A DNA stretch of 64,000 nucleotides from Clostridia bacterium (GCA_022790975.1 JAAVYF010000013.1:1-64000); one strand, 5' to 3'; positions 48,453-56,873 are shown, counted from the first letter of the stretch. Made by a program: numbers and translations. The notes: generated from the letters alone by a model not told the origin.

Positions 48453-48520
48453 TTAGGACAATAGTTTTCTTCTGCATCAACAGTAACATTTCTTCCACAA
48501 CTTTTACAATATTTTATCAT
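48401..48520 (-). CDS. Short zinc-ribbon reading frame, probably the N-terminus of the preceding protein
   Basis: 39 residues, MIKYCKSCGRNVTVDAEENY then CPKCGYLL, a complete CxxC..CxxC ribbon with strong ribosome site AGAAGGAG. The frame closes shortly after the A6 run. Either a separate mini-protein or the true 5' end of the membrane protein, split by an indel. Confidence 0.55.
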   Translation of the reverse strand: MIKYCKSCGRNVTVDAEENYCPKCGYLLRIKEKILTVKM

Positions 48521-48719
48521 ATAAAATTCTCCTTCTATTTTAAAATTAGATTTTTGATTAATAGTAATATGTCTAATGAATATTAAAAAAATATAAATAG
48601 TATAAATACTATTTTAGTAACAATCTATCATATTATTTTCTTTATAATATTCATAAGCCATTTTTACTAATTCTCGAATTCGACATAAGTCTAACATTTT
48701 CTTAAAAAAATATATAATT

Positions 48720-49076
48720 TTATATATCTTTTTTTTCTTCATCTTTTTTATTGTCTTTGAGGATAACCTCAAGTAAAGCTTTAATTTGTTCTTTTTGTTT
48801 TTCGGTAGGTGGGGTGTAATCTTTCATGCTAAATCCTATCTTAATTAATTCTTCATTAATAGAATCTTCTTGTTTAGAGTTTCTAATATTTGATTTTCCA
48901 AGTAAATAGTCTATTGAAACATCAAAAAATTCTGATAGCTTTGATAAAGTATCAGTACTCATATCTCTTAACCCTTTTTCATAATTGCTAATTGTTTTTT
49001 GGCTAACACTTAATATTTTAGCTAAATCTTCTTGTAACATATTTTTTTCTTCTCTTAATAGTTTTAGTCTATTCAT
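48720..49076 (-). CDS. XRE/CI-type phage repressor
   Basis: 118 residues: N-terminal helix-turn-helix (NMLQEDLAKILSVSQKTISNYEKG, about 12-35) and FFDVSIDYLLGKS, then a charged C-terminal segment. Divergent from a Cro-like gene across an operator region; presumed to maintain lysogeny. Confidence 0.88.
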   Translation of the reverse strand: MNRLKLLREEKNMLQEDLAKILSVSQKTISNYEKGLRDMSTDTLSKLSEFFDVSIDYLLGKSNIRNSKQEDSINEELIKIGFSMKDYTPPTEKQKEQIKALLEVILKDNKKDEEKKDI

Positions 49077-49111
49077 AATTACCCAACCTTAAATAATATA
49101 TTAATATTATA

Positions 49112-49260
49112 GAACAAAAAGTTCATTATGTCAATTTTTTTTATTTAAATATTACTACAGAGAGTAAACAAAGAACAAAGAGGTATAAAAACTTTAAAAA
49201 AAGTATTGACACAGAACAAAAAGTAGTATAATATAAAGATGTTCTAAGAACAAAATGTAC
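49112..49260. promoter_or_regulatory. Lysogeny switch: three GAAC-N5-GTWS operators and promoter
   Basis: GAACAAAAAGTTC (49112-49124, perfect dyad), GAACAAAAAGTAG (49214-49226) and GAACAAAATGTAC (49248-49260), the last joined to the palindrome GTTCTAAGAAC (49241-49251). The rightward promoter TTGACA (49206-49211) with TATAAT (49227-49232, short 15-base spacer) has the second operator between its boxes. Confidence 0.78.
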
Positions 49261-49278
49261 TAAAAAAGGAGGGCAAAA

Positions 49279-49494
49279 ATGTCATTTAAAGATATTAGAA
49301 TTAAAGCAAACCTAACACAAAAAGAATTAGCAAATAATACTGGTTTAAGCATTAGATACATTTCTTTACTCGAAAAACATCAAAGAAATCCAAGTGATAA
49401 GACTAAATTGATACTAGCAAAAGCTTTGGGAGTATCACCTGTTGAAATTTTTTTAATTTTTAATAGTACAGAATGTTCTAAAATTAAAGCGTAG
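49279..49494 (+). CDS. Cro-like XRE regulator
   Basis: 71-residue helix-turn-helix protein (LTQKELANNTGLSIRYISLLEKHQ). Divergent from the repressor; probably opens the lytic programme. Ribosome site AAAGGAGG. Confidence 0.88.
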   Translation: MSFKDIRIKANLTQKELANNTGLSIRYISLLEKHQRNPSDKTKLILAKALGVSPVEIFLIFNSTECSKIKA

Positions 49495-49511
49495 AAAAGA
49501 GGTGAAAAAAC

Positions 49512-49688
49512 TTGAAAGAACTTATTGGAAAATATGGTGGATATATTATAGGTTTTTTTATTATTCCAATAATTAAATTAATTATCTATATATTTCATGG
49601 CACCTTCAAAGGCTCCCAACATAAGAAAAGAAGAAAAAAATATAGTAATAAGAAGAGAACCAAATACAAATGGAAATTTAAGTTGTAA
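49512..49688 (+). CDS. Possible small membrane protein with basic tail
   Basis: 58 residues from a TTG start after AGAGGTG: a hydrophobic helix (about 10-29) and a Lys/Arg-rich tail. It overlaps the opposite-strand gene at 49578-49922; both have acceptable ribosome sites, so at least one may be false. Confidence 0.4.
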   Translation: MKELIGKYGGYIIGFFIIPIIKLIIYIFHGTFKGSQHKKRRKKYSNKKRTKYKWKFKL

Positions 49689-49922
49689 ATTATTACATAT
49701 CATAATAAGAATTGTAATACAAGAAAAAGACGAACATTTAAAACAGATATTAAATTGTTTTTTTAATAATTCTTTAGGGTAAAGTTTATTGGAATGATTT
49801 GGATTTGTATTGCTTGGCAATTCATGTAAGTAGTTTTTTATGTATTTAACAACTTTACAAAATATTATCCAAACAATATTTCCTATAATAACTTGAACTA
49901 ACCAATTATTTAATAATTCCAT
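49578..49922 (-). CDS. Phage membrane protein, unknown
   Basis: 114 residues from the ATG after AGAAGG; helices at about 9-28, 58-74 and 84-107. Placed between the switch and the early genes but on the lysogenic strand, as superinfection-exclusion genes often are (inference). Confidence 0.5.
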   Translation of the reverse strand: MELLNNWLVQVIIGNIVWIIFCKVVKYIKNYLHELPSNTNPNHSNKLYPKELLKKQFNICFKCSSFSCITILIMICNNLQLKFPFVFGSLLITIFFSSFLMLGAFEGAMKYIDN

Positions 49923-50013
49923 GATATTAATGACCTTCTTTCTCAAATAAGATAGGTTGATTATACAATAATAAACTACAAAATTCAATAAAAATTATAT
50001 AAGGGGTGAAAAA

Positions 50014-50085
50014 ATGATTTTAGAAAAAGAAAAAAACAATAAAAATTGCGAAACGACACACAAGTATACAAGCTTAAATGAATAA
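50014..50085 (+). CDS. Possible 23-residue peptide
   Basis: Short frame with ribosome site AAGGGGTG. It spans the right copy of the 18-bp inverted repeat, which encodes NCETTH. Confidence 0.35.
   Translation: MILEKEKNNKNCETTHKYTSLNE
50046..50063. repeat. 18-bp inverted repeat, right copy
   Basis: TTGCGAAACGACACACAA, exact reverse complement of 47793-47810, 2.2 kb away. The two copies bracket the whole lysogeny switch. Confidence 0.9.
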
Positions 50086-50106
50086 AATTTAAAAGAGGTG
50101 ATTTAA

Positions 50107-50247
50107 ATGATAACGAAAGAAATGAAAATTGGAGATGTAAAAGTATTAGTAGATGATACTTACATAGCAAAAACAGAAGAAGAGAGACAACAACGCTACG
50201 AGATTTTTAATTCAATTGGTTGTGAAATAATTAATAGCTCTAAATAG
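50107..50247 (+). CDS. Small early phage protein
   Basis: 46 residues (MITKEMKIGDVKVLVDDTY..), ribosome site AGAGGTG. Function unknown. Confidence 0.6.
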   Translation: MITKEMKIGDVKVLVDDTYIAKTEEERQQRYEIFNSIGCEIINSSK

Positions 50248-50294
50248 AGCTAGGAAAGGACAAGCAAATAAATTTAAATTAGGAGGTACAAAAG

Positions 50295-50471
50295 ATGTTT
50301 GTAGGCGATAGAGTAAGAAATGCAATAGAAGATGACATAGGAAAAGGAACTATAACAATGATTAAACTATATGATGATGGACAAGTGGGTTATGGAGTAA
50401 TTTGGGATAATCCAAATGAAACTAAAATTAAGTGGTATTCTGAAGAAGAATTAAAAGTAGAGGAGGACTAA
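50295..50471 (+). CDS. Small early phage protein
   Basis: 58 residues, MFVGDRVRNAIEDDIGKGTI.., SH3-like short beta pattern; ribosome site AGGAGG. Function unknown. Confidence 0.65.
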   Translation: MFVGDRVRNAIEDDIGKGTITMIKLYDDGQVGYGVIWDNPNETKIKWYSEEELKVEED

Positions 50472-50474
50472 AGA

Positions 50475-50747
50475 ATGATATTAAAAATTTTATTAATAAT
50501 TATGATTATAATGATGATTTTAGTAAACAGAGAGTTAAGAAAGCAACTTGAAAACTCAAGAGAAATTAATCGAAGTTTAAGAAGAAATGAAAGGACATTT
50601 AAAAGTATGTTAGATAGAATTAATTTTAAAAGTAAAACTGCTTATAAAGAGGATATCTGGAAGAGCCACAAGGCTTTAAAAGAAATCGAAAAAATATCAG
50701 ATTACAAAAATAAAGCACTAGATTCCGACTACCAATCTAAAATCTAG
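50475..50747 (+). CDS. Small membrane-anchored coiled-coil phage protein
   Basis: 90 residues: N-terminal helix (about 2-17) then a long charged helix. Starts four bases after the previous stop. Function unknown. Confidence 0.65.
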   Translation: MILKILLIIMIIMMILVNRELRKQLENSREINRSLRRNERTFKSMLDRINFKSKTAYKEDIWKSHKALKEIEKISDYKNKALDSDYQSKI

Positions 50748-50843
50748 TACTTTATAAAAATTCTAAATTAAATTAATACATTTATATTTTAGTGCAAAAA
50801 TGTCGAAATGTCAAATGAAAAATGAAGAAAGAAGAAAAAACAA

Positions 50844-51599
50844 ATGAATATAAATAATAATTTACAAATATTTAAAAATGAGAGATTTGGAGAAATCCAA
50901 ATAATTCAGGAAAATAATAAATATGAATTTGAAGCAACTGGAATAGCAAAAATATTAGGTTATTCAAATCCTCATAAAGCTATAATTGACCATTGTAAAA
51001 AAGATGGACTAACGAAACGTGAGGTCATAGATAGACTGGGAAGAAAACAAGAAAAGAATTTTATAAGTGAAGGCAATTTATATAGATTAATTACACATTC
51101 AAAGTTGCCAGAAGCAGAGAAATTTGAAAAGTGGGTATTTGATGAAATTTTACCATCAATAAGGAAAACAGGAGGCTATATAGCTGGAGAAGAAAATTTG
51201 AGTGAAGATGAATTAATTGCAAAAGCGTTAGTCATGGTTAATAAAAAACTAGAACTTAAAGAGAAACAGTTGCAAGAGCAAAAACCAAAAGTACTATTTG
51301 CCAATTCTGTAGAAGCTAGTAAAACTAGCATTTTGATAGGAGAACTAGCAAAAATGATAAAGCAGAATGGTCATGATATAGGACAAAACAGGCTGTTTGA
51401 GTGGCTAAGAAATAATGGATATTTAATAAGCAGAAAGGGAACTGACTATAATATGCCTACTCAAAAAGCAATGAATTTAGGACTTTTTGAAATAAAAGAA
51501 ACAACAATAAGTCATTCTGATGGTCATGTAAGCATTAGTAAAACAGCTAAAGTTACTGGAAAAGGACAAGTTTATTTTGTAAACAAATTCTTAAATTAA
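50844..51599 (+). CDS. Phage antirepressor (BRO-N and KilA-C/ANT domains)
   Basis: 251 residues. BRO-N domain (about 1-110: FEATGIAKILGYSNPHKAII, SEGNLYRLITHSKLPEAEKFEKWVFDEILPSIRKTG) and C-terminal KilAC/ANT domain (GQNRLFEWLRNNGYLI, KGQVYFVNKFL). It probably counteracts the CI-type repressor on induction. Confidence 0.92.
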   Translation: MNINNNLQIFKNERFGEIQIIQENNKYEFEATGIAKILGYSNPHKAIIDHCKKDGLTKREVIDRLGRKQEKNFISEGNLYRLITHSKLPEAEKFEKWVFDEILPSIRKTGGYIAGEENLSEDELIAKALVMVNKKLELKEKQLQEQKPKVLFANSVEASKTSILIGELAKMIKQNGHDIGQNRLFEWLRNNGYLISRKGTDYNMPTQKAMNLGLFEIKETTISHSDGHVSISKTAKVTGKGQVYFVNKFLN

Positions 51600-51622
51600 G
51601 AAAGGAAGAAGTTTTATAAAAC

Positions 51623-52069
51623 ATGAATTGTAAACATATAAGAAAACGTAGTTATAAGAATCAGATATATTTTTACTGCATTTTGAAAGAAAAAAACATA
51701 GATATTTCAAAATGTAGTATTTGTAAGAAAAAAGATTATAAAAAATATAAACCAATATCAAAAGTGAGCAAAAAGCAAGCAAAAGAAGAAAGAGAAAGAA
51801 AAAGTATTTTTACTGATGATATGAAATATTGCTTTTATTGTAAAAAATTTAAAAACATAGAAATAAAAAAGGATGATATTCATGAGATTTTTGGTGGGAG
51901 AAATAGAACAAGAAGCAAAAGAGCAGGTTTTGTAGTTCCTTTATGTCGAAATTGTCATGAAAATGAGGAAATATTGAAAGAACTAAAAATATACGCCCAA
52001 AAAGAATTTGAAAAAACAAATAGTAGGAGCAATTTTATAATTCTTTTTGACAAAAGTGTATTAAAGTAG
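51623..52069 (+). CDS. HNH-type phage protein
   Basis: 148 residues. An N-terminal cysteine cluster (CSICKKKDYKK) and an HNH-like zinc module (YCFYCKKF..DIHEIFGGRNR..VVPLCRNCHE). Likely nuclease or NinG/DUF968-like recombination factor; not resolved. Confidence 0.75.
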   Translation: MNCKHIRKRSYKNQIYFYCILKEKNIDISKCSICKKKDYKKYKPISKVSKKQAKEERERKSIFTDDMKYCFYCKKFKNIEIKKDDIHEIFGGRNRTRSKRAGFVVPLCRNCHENEEILKELKIYAQKEFEKTNSRSNFIILFDKSVLK

Positions 52070-52079
52070 GAGGTTACAA

Positions 52080-52199
52080 ATGATAGAAAAATTAGAAGAT
52101 TTAGAAAAAACTGAAAAAGAAAGGCTCTTAAAAACAAATATAAAAGAGTTAGAGAAAACAAAGAAAGAAGAAAAAACAAAAGAAGCTATAAATAGCTAG
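52080..52199 (+). CDS. Small charged phage peptide
   Basis: 39 residues, almost entirely Lys/Glu heptad-like helix, ribosome site AGGAGG. Confidence 0.55.
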   Translation: MIEKLEDLEKTEKERLLKTNIKELEKTKKEEKTKEAINS

Positions 52200-52212
52200 A
52201 AAGGAAATTTGC

Positions 52213-52881
52213 ATGAATGATATTAAAGGTTTCACTTTTTTTCAAAGTTATTATGAAGCTTTGAAAGATGTGTCTGTTGAAGATAGAAAAGAAATTATAA
52301 ATGCAATTCTAGAATTTGTTTTTGAAGATAAAGAACCTGTTTTTACTGGTTCGAATAAAGCAATTTGGACACTAATTAAACCAAATTTAAAAACAAGTAA
52401 AAACAAATCAAAATCAAAACAAAATCAAAATGAAATCAAATCTAAATCAAATGAAAAAGAAGAACAAAACAAAAATGCGTCAGAAGAAAGTCAAGCTGAG
52501 CTGAGTGACCTCCATGATAAGGATAAGGAAGAGGATAAGGATAAGGAAAAGAATATGGATAAGGATGATGGAGATGATGTATTAAAATATTATGAAAAAA
52601 ATATAGAAAAGATATGTCCAGCAACAACAGAAACCCTCTCCGAATTAAGTAAAACAAACTCAACAGAGCTAATGAAGAAAGCAATAGATATTGCAGTCCT
52701 CCGAGGGAAAAAGAATTTAGATTATATACAAGGTATCCTTAAAAGCTGGAAAGAAAAAGGCTATAAAACTTTATTAGAGGTAGAAAAAGAGCAGGAAAAC
52801 CCTAAGCAAAAAAACAAACAAAGTCACAGTTTTCAAAATGATGTGAACAATGTAGAAACGGAGGCTTTATATGATAACTAG
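52213..52881 (+). CDS. DnaD-domain replication initiation protein
   Basis: 222 residues. DUF6291-type N-terminus (FTFFQSYYEALKDVSVEDRKEIINAI), a charged low-complexity linker with repeated KDKE/DK (about 60-125), and a DnaD domain (YYEKNIEKICPATTETLSEL.., LDYIQGILKSWKEKGYKT). Probable phage replisome organiser recruiting the host helicase. Confidence 0.85.
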   Translation: MNDIKGFTFFQSYYEALKDVSVEDRKEIINAILEFVFEDKEPVFTGSNKAIWTLIKPNLKTSKNKSKSKQNQNEIKSKSNEKEEQNKNASEESQAELSDLHDKDKEEDKDKEKNMDKDDGDDVLKYYEKNIEKICPATTETLSELSKTNSTELMKKAIDIAVLRGKKNLDYIQGILKSWKEKGYKTLLEVEKEQENPKQKNKQSHSFQNDVNNVETEALYDN

Positions 52882-53185
52882 TCAAAAAATAGATGAATGG
52901 ATAAATAGAGCTAAAATCGAGAAGTTTGAGCAATACAAAGAGAATGAGTCAAAAAGCTATTTAGTTAAAAACACAAAAAAAGAAAAGCTTTATGATTACT
53001 ATATTTGCGATTATTGTAGATTACCAATTAAGTTTTATCCAAATCAAAAGAGTTATGAAAGAGAAGGAGGAAAAGCAACAATTCCAAATTCATTAATAGG
53101 AAAAGGAAATATAATTATTATGGCTCATAATCGTTGTATAAAGTCGCTAATAAAAGAAGTAGAAGAAATTTTAGGGAGAAATTAA
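52871..53185 (+). CDS. Phage protein with CxxC, unknown
   Basis: 104 residues; YICDYCRLPIKF suggests a metal site. Overlaps the DnaD gene by 11 bases, so probably functions with replication. Confidence 0.65.
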   Translation: MITSQKIDEWINRAKIEKFEQYKENESKSYLVKNTKKEKLYDYYICDYCRLPIKFYPNQKSYEREGGKATIPNSLIGKGNIIIMAHNRCIKSLIKEVEEILGRN

Positions 53186-53190
53186 AAATT

Positions 53191-53265
53191 ATGGATATTG
53201 AATTTAAAGACAAAGAAAGTCAGGAGCTGTACGATTATTATAAAAGCTTATATTTAGAGGACTAA
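53191..53265 (+). CDS. Possible 24-residue peptide
   Basis: Short frame MDIEFKDKESQEL.. between two phage genes; the ribosome site is weak. Confidence 0.35.
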   Translation: MDIEFKDKESQELYDYYKSLYLED

Positions 53266-53303
53266 AGAAAAAATAATGTAAATATTTGGAAAGTGGGTGA
53301 AAA

Positions 53304-53702
53304 ATGAAATCTTTAAAACTTTTAGAGGAAATAAATAAAATCTTGATAGATGCAAATAAAAGATGTGATATAGCGTTTAAAAATGTAGGAGAATGTGACA
53401 AAGTTAGAGGAGATTTAGAACATGATTTATTAAATAAATACAAAGATATGAAGGCTAAAGAAAAGAGAAAGTTTACAGACGAATTGTTTGAAAGTCTTGT
53501 GGAAAGGCATAATCAAAAATATGAATTTAGAGAATTAGAAATATTGAAAGAATTATATAATACTCCTTTAAAATTAGAAACAGCTATTAATACTGCTATA
53601 AATAAGCTAAGAAAATTAAATCAAGAACAAGAAACACCAATATATTATAAAAGAGCAAGTAGAAATAAAGGCGAAAAAATTATAGTAAAAGAAATTAATT
53701 AG
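53304..53702 (+). CDS. Phage protein, unknown, helical
   Basis: 132 residues, predicted helical, no recognised family. Confidence 0.65.
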   Translation: MKSLKLLEEINKILIDANKRCDIAFKNVGECDKVRGDLEHDLLNKYKDMKAKEKRKFTDELFESLVERHNQKYEFRELEILKELYNTPLKLETAINTAINKLRKLNQEQETPIYYKRASRNKGEKIIVKEIN

Positions 53703-53719
53703 GAGAGCAAAAGAAAAAG

Positions 53720-53899
53720 ATGGATTGTGATAATGAAGAAATTTTGTATAGTAAGAACAAAGATAAAATTGAAAAAATAGAATATGCTATTGGGGTTTTT
53801 GAAAATATTGAAGACTATTTAGTACCAGGTTCAAATATGTTTAAAGCTGTAAAAATAGCAGATGAAATTTTAAAAGAACAAATAAAAAATCTAAATTAG
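53720..53899 (+). CDS. Small phage protein, unknown
   Basis: 59 residues, MDCDNEEILYSKNKDKIEKI.., 17 bases after the previous gene, with a weak purine-rich ribosome site. Confidence 0.55.
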   Translation: MDCDNEEILYSKNKDKIEKIEYAIGVFENIEDYLVPGSNMFKAVKIADEILKEQIKNLN

Positions 53900-53928
53900 A
53901 CAATAATATAACATGAAAGGAAGTTTTC

Positions 53929-54219
53929 ATGAAAAAATTTAAAATTTTTAATACAGAAATTAAATATGATGAAGAAAATTTAATAGTTTTAAATTCATAT
54001 AAAGTTAAATCAAAAAAAGAAATGATTTTAATAATAAGGCTGTTTGAACAAAAAGCAGGTTTTGAAAGTTCTAAAGATTTAGATACCATGGTTAAAAAGT
54101 GGACAACTTTTAATAGATTATATAATTTAGGACTTTTCAGAAAAAGAACTAAGAATTGTAATTTGGAATCAGAGGATAGTTTATTAAAATCAATAATTTA
54201 TGAAATTTTAGGAGTTTAA
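53929..54219 (+). CDS. Phage protein, unknown
   Basis: 96 residues, alpha/beta, ribosome site AAAGGAAG. Not recognised. Confidence 0.6.
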   Translation: MKKFKIFNTEIKYDEENLIVLNSYKVKSKKEMILIIRLFEQKAGFESSKDLDTMVKKWTTFNRLYNLGLFRKRTKNCNLESEDSLLKSIIYEILGV

Positions 54220-54220
54220 A

Positions 54221-54334
54221 ATGAAAGAATTAAAAGGTATTTGTAAGAAGTGTTTAGGATGCAATAGATTGAATAACGAAAATTTTGAGGGTGTAGAAGA
54301 TTGTGAGTATTTTATATCAGAAAAAATTGAATAG
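54221..54334 (+). CDS. Cysteine-motif mini-protein
   Basis: 37 residues with CKKCLGC and a fourth cysteine (EDCEYF), a likely zinc knuckle. Confidence 0.5.
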   Translation: MKELKGICKKCLGCNRLNNENFEGVEDCEYFISEKIE

Positions 54335-54349
54335 AAAAGGAGAAAAAAG

Positions 54350-55072
54350 ATGGGTAAAAAAATAATAGCTTATAAAGGTTTTAATAAAGATATGACTTGT
54401 AGAGATTTTCAATATGAAGAGGGAAAAACTTATACAATGGAAGAAAAACCAAAAGCTTGTGATAAGGGATTTCATGTATGTGAATATCCACTGGACTGTT
54501 TGGGTTATTATAATCCAGCAGAAAGTATATATCATCAAGTAGAAATTTTAGGAGATATTGATAAAGATAATGAGGATAGTAAAATTTCAACTAATAAAAT
54601 TAAGATTGGAGCAAAAATTGATATAGCTGGGTTAGTAAAAGCAAGTATAGATTATACAAGTAAAAGAGCAAAAAAAGTGAAAGGGAGTTCTACAAAAAAG
54701 AATTATGGAGCAAGTTCAACGACTGGATACTGTGGAGCAAGTTCAGCAACTGGAGATTATGGAGCAAGTTCAGCAACTGGAAACTGTGGAGCAAGTTCAG
54801 CAACTGGAAACTGTGGAGCAAGTTTAACAACTGGAAAAAGAGGAAAATCATCAACTGAAAATGAAACAGCAATAGCAGTGGCTTGGGGACATGAAGGAAA
54901 AGCAAAAGGAGTTCTAAACTCATATATAGTTTGTGCAGAATGGCACTATAATGACGATACTTGGGAGTGGAAATTTGTTCAAGCTAAAATGGTTCAAGTT
55001 GATGGAAAAAAAAATAAAAGAAAATACATATTATCAGTTAATAAATGGGGAATTTGTAGAGGTGGAAGATGA
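54350..55072 (+). CDS. DUF7666-like phage protein with GASSATG tandem repeats
   Basis: 240 residues. N-terminal part MGKKIIAYKGFNKDMTCRDF.. with ACDKGFHVCEYPLDCLGYY typical of the DUF7666 phage family. Residues about 119-163 are four to five 9-residue units (GASSATGNC/DY) encoded by 27-bp DNA repeats (54705-54835). The C-terminus contains AVAWGHEGKAKG. The repeat may form a small beta-helix. Function unknown. Overlaps the macro gene by four bases. Confidence 0.75.
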   Translation: MGKKIIAYKGFNKDMTCRDFQYEEGKTYTMEEKPKACDKGFHVCEYPLDCLGYYNPAESIYHQVEILGDIDKDNEDSKISTNKIKIGAKIDIAGLVKASIDYTSKRAKKVKGSSTKKNYGASSTTGYCGASSATGDYGASSATGNCGASSATGNCGASLTTGKRGKSSTENETAIAVAWGHEGKAKGVLNSYIVCAEWHYNDDTWEWKFVQAKMVQVDGKKNKRKYILSVNKWGICRGGR

Positions 55073-55534
55073 TTAATATTAAAATTGGAAATATATTAAA
55101 TTGCAAAGAAGATATAATATGTCATCAAGTAAATGCAGATGGACTTATGGGAGGAGGGTTAGCAAGGCAACTTGCTAATCAATATCCAGATTTAGAAAAG
55201 GAATATAGAAAATTTTGTAAACACTATAAAAATGATTATGAATATTTAAAAGGTACAGCATATATGTTAGCACTTTCATCAAAAAATAATGAAAGTAAAT
55301 TTATAGTCAATATTTTTAGTCAAAAGCCAAATTTTGATACAGATTATGAAGCTATGCAAAAAGCTTTAGAAAAAGTAAGGAAATATGCTGAAGAACATAA
55401 ACTAAGTGTAGCAGTTCCGTTTAAAATGCGGTTGTGGAATTGCTAATGGTGAATGGAATATAGTTTTAGATGTAATAAACAAAGCGTTTAAAGGATATGA
55501 GGTTACAATTTATAAATTGGAGGAAAAATTATAA
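55069..55534 (+). CDS. Macro-domain protein, one +1 site (55429)
   Basis: About 154 residues with the ADP-ribose-binding fold: INIKIGNILNCKEDIICHQVNADGLMGGGLA and, after skipping the C at 55429, PFKM-G-CGIANGEWNIV, the second ligand loop. Unshifted translation would stop at codon 125 (TTG TGG AAT TGC TAA). Likely binds or hydrolyses ADP-ribose derivatives; phage copies may counter ADP-ribosylation or NAD-based defence (inference). First of three phage genes with the CGG shift. Confidence 0.88.
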
Positions 55535-55837
55535 ATGATTAAATTATCAGACTGTGAAATTTACATTATGCATGTAATTTGGACTAATGAAGAAACAACA
55601 TCTTTTGATATTCTAGATAAGGTAAAAGAAGATAAAAAACTATCAGAAAAAACAGTAAGAACATTACTTGCTAGAATGGTAAAGAAAAAAGCTATATATA
55701 TAAGTTCAAAAACAGGTAAAACTTATACTTATAAACCATTAATTGATAAAAATGAATTTTTAAGAGTTGAAATAGATAAATTTTTAGAAATTCATCAGAT
55801 GAGTAAAGAAGAATTGATGTGGAGGTTGAACAAATGA
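55535..55837 (+). CDS. BlaI/MecI-type winged-helix regulator
   Basis: 100 residues: LSDCEIYIMHVIWTNEETTSFDIL, LSEKTVRTLLARMVKKKAI, as in BlaI/MecI/CopY repressors. Unusual in a phage early region and without a sensor gene nearby. Starts directly after the macro gene stop. Confidence 0.82.
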   Translation: MIKLSDCEIYIMHVIWTNEETTSFDILDKVKEDKKLSEKTVRTLLARMVKKKAIYISSKTGKTYTYKPLIDKNEFLRVEIDKFLEIHQMSKEELMWRLNK

Positions 55838-56190
55838 ATATTGAAAAAGGAGATTATGTAAGAACTAAAGATGGATTTATAGAAAAAGTAAGAAAAGTTG
55901 TATGTAAAAATTATCCAATAAAAGGATTAGCAGGTTCTATAATTTGTGATGATGAAATTGGTACTATAATAGAACAAGAAAAAATATTAAAACATAGTAA
56001 AAATATAATAGATTTAATAGAAGAAGGCGACTATGTAAATGGAATGCTAGTAAGAAAAGGAAAAGTAGCAAGTGGAGAAGAGAAACTTCTTATAGGAAAT
56101 TATATTATACATGGTATGGCTTTAGAAGTAGTAAATATTAAATCAATAGTAACAAAAGAACAATTTAAATCAGTAGAGTGTGAGGTGTAA
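55834..56190 (+). CDS. Phage protein, unknown, beta-rich
   Basis: 118 residues from the ATG after GGAGG (start 55834 rather than 55819). Two short internal beta repeats (GDYVRTKDGFIEKV and GDYVNGMLVRKGKV). Overlaps the BlaI-type gene by four bases. Confidence 0.65.
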   Translation: MNIEKGDYVRTKDGFIEKVRKVVCKNYPIKGLAGSIICDDEIGTIIEQEKILKHSKNIIDLIEEGDYVNGMLVRKGKVASGEEKLLIGNYIIHGMALEVVNIKSIVTKEQFKSVECEV

Positions 56191-56192
56191 AA

Positions 56193-56873
56193 ATGAGAAG
56201 GTTTTTTTGCTTATTTGAGCAAAGTGGAACTTTTAAAAATGAGTTCAAAAAATTAGAATATGAAGCTTTTGATTATGATATAAAAGACGAATTTGGAGAA
56301 ACAGACTATGTATGTGATTTATTTGTAGATATAGAAAGTGCTTACAATAATAAAGAAAGTATTTTTGATGATATCCAGGAAACTGATACTATATTAGCAT
56401 TTTTCCCATGTATTCGTTTTGAAAACCAAATTGAAATGCACTTTAGAGGTACTTGTTTTTCTTTAAATAAATGGACTGATGAGCAAAAATTAGAGTATGA
56501 TTTAAAGTTACATAGAGAATTGTCAGAATTATATGAACTTGTTACTAAACTAGCAATAGTCTGTTTAAGAAGAAAAATACCTTTAATAATCGAAAATCCA
56601 TATTCAGCAACGCATTATTTAACTAAGTATTGGGCTATTCCAAGTTCAATAATTGATAAAGACAGAACTAAAAGAGGAGACTACTTTAAAAAGCCAACAC
56701 AATATTGGTTTATAAATTGTAAACCAAAACAAAATTTAATTTTAGAGGCTTATAATATTGATAATAAAAGGGTAAAAGATATTGTGAATACTAATCCAGG
56801 CATAGAAAGAAGTTTAATAAGCAAAGAATACGCTAGTAGATTTATTAGAGAATTTATTTTGGAAGAGGTGTAA
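56193..56873 (+). CDS. Cytosine-C5 methyltransferase-like phage protein
   Basis: 226 residues. An N-terminal SAM-site-like start (FCLFEQSGTFKNEFKKLEYEAFDYDI) and AFFPCIRFENQIEMHFRG, where PC is the catalytic dipeptide position of C5 methyltransferases, then LIIENPYSATHYL (ENP motif). Many phages encode this class of degenerate or minimal enzyme; base target not certain. Confidence 0.72.
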   Translation: MRRFFCLFEQSGTFKNEFKKLEYEAFDYDIKDEFGETDYVCDLFVDIESAYNNKESIFDDIQETDTILAFFPCIRFENQIEMHFRGTCFSLNKWTDEQKLEYDLKLHRELSELYELVTKLAIVCLRRKIPLIIENPYSATHYLTKYWAIPSSIIDKDRTKRGDYFKKPTQYWFINCKPKQNLILEAYNIDNKRVKDIVNTNPGIERSLISKEYASRFIREFILEEV

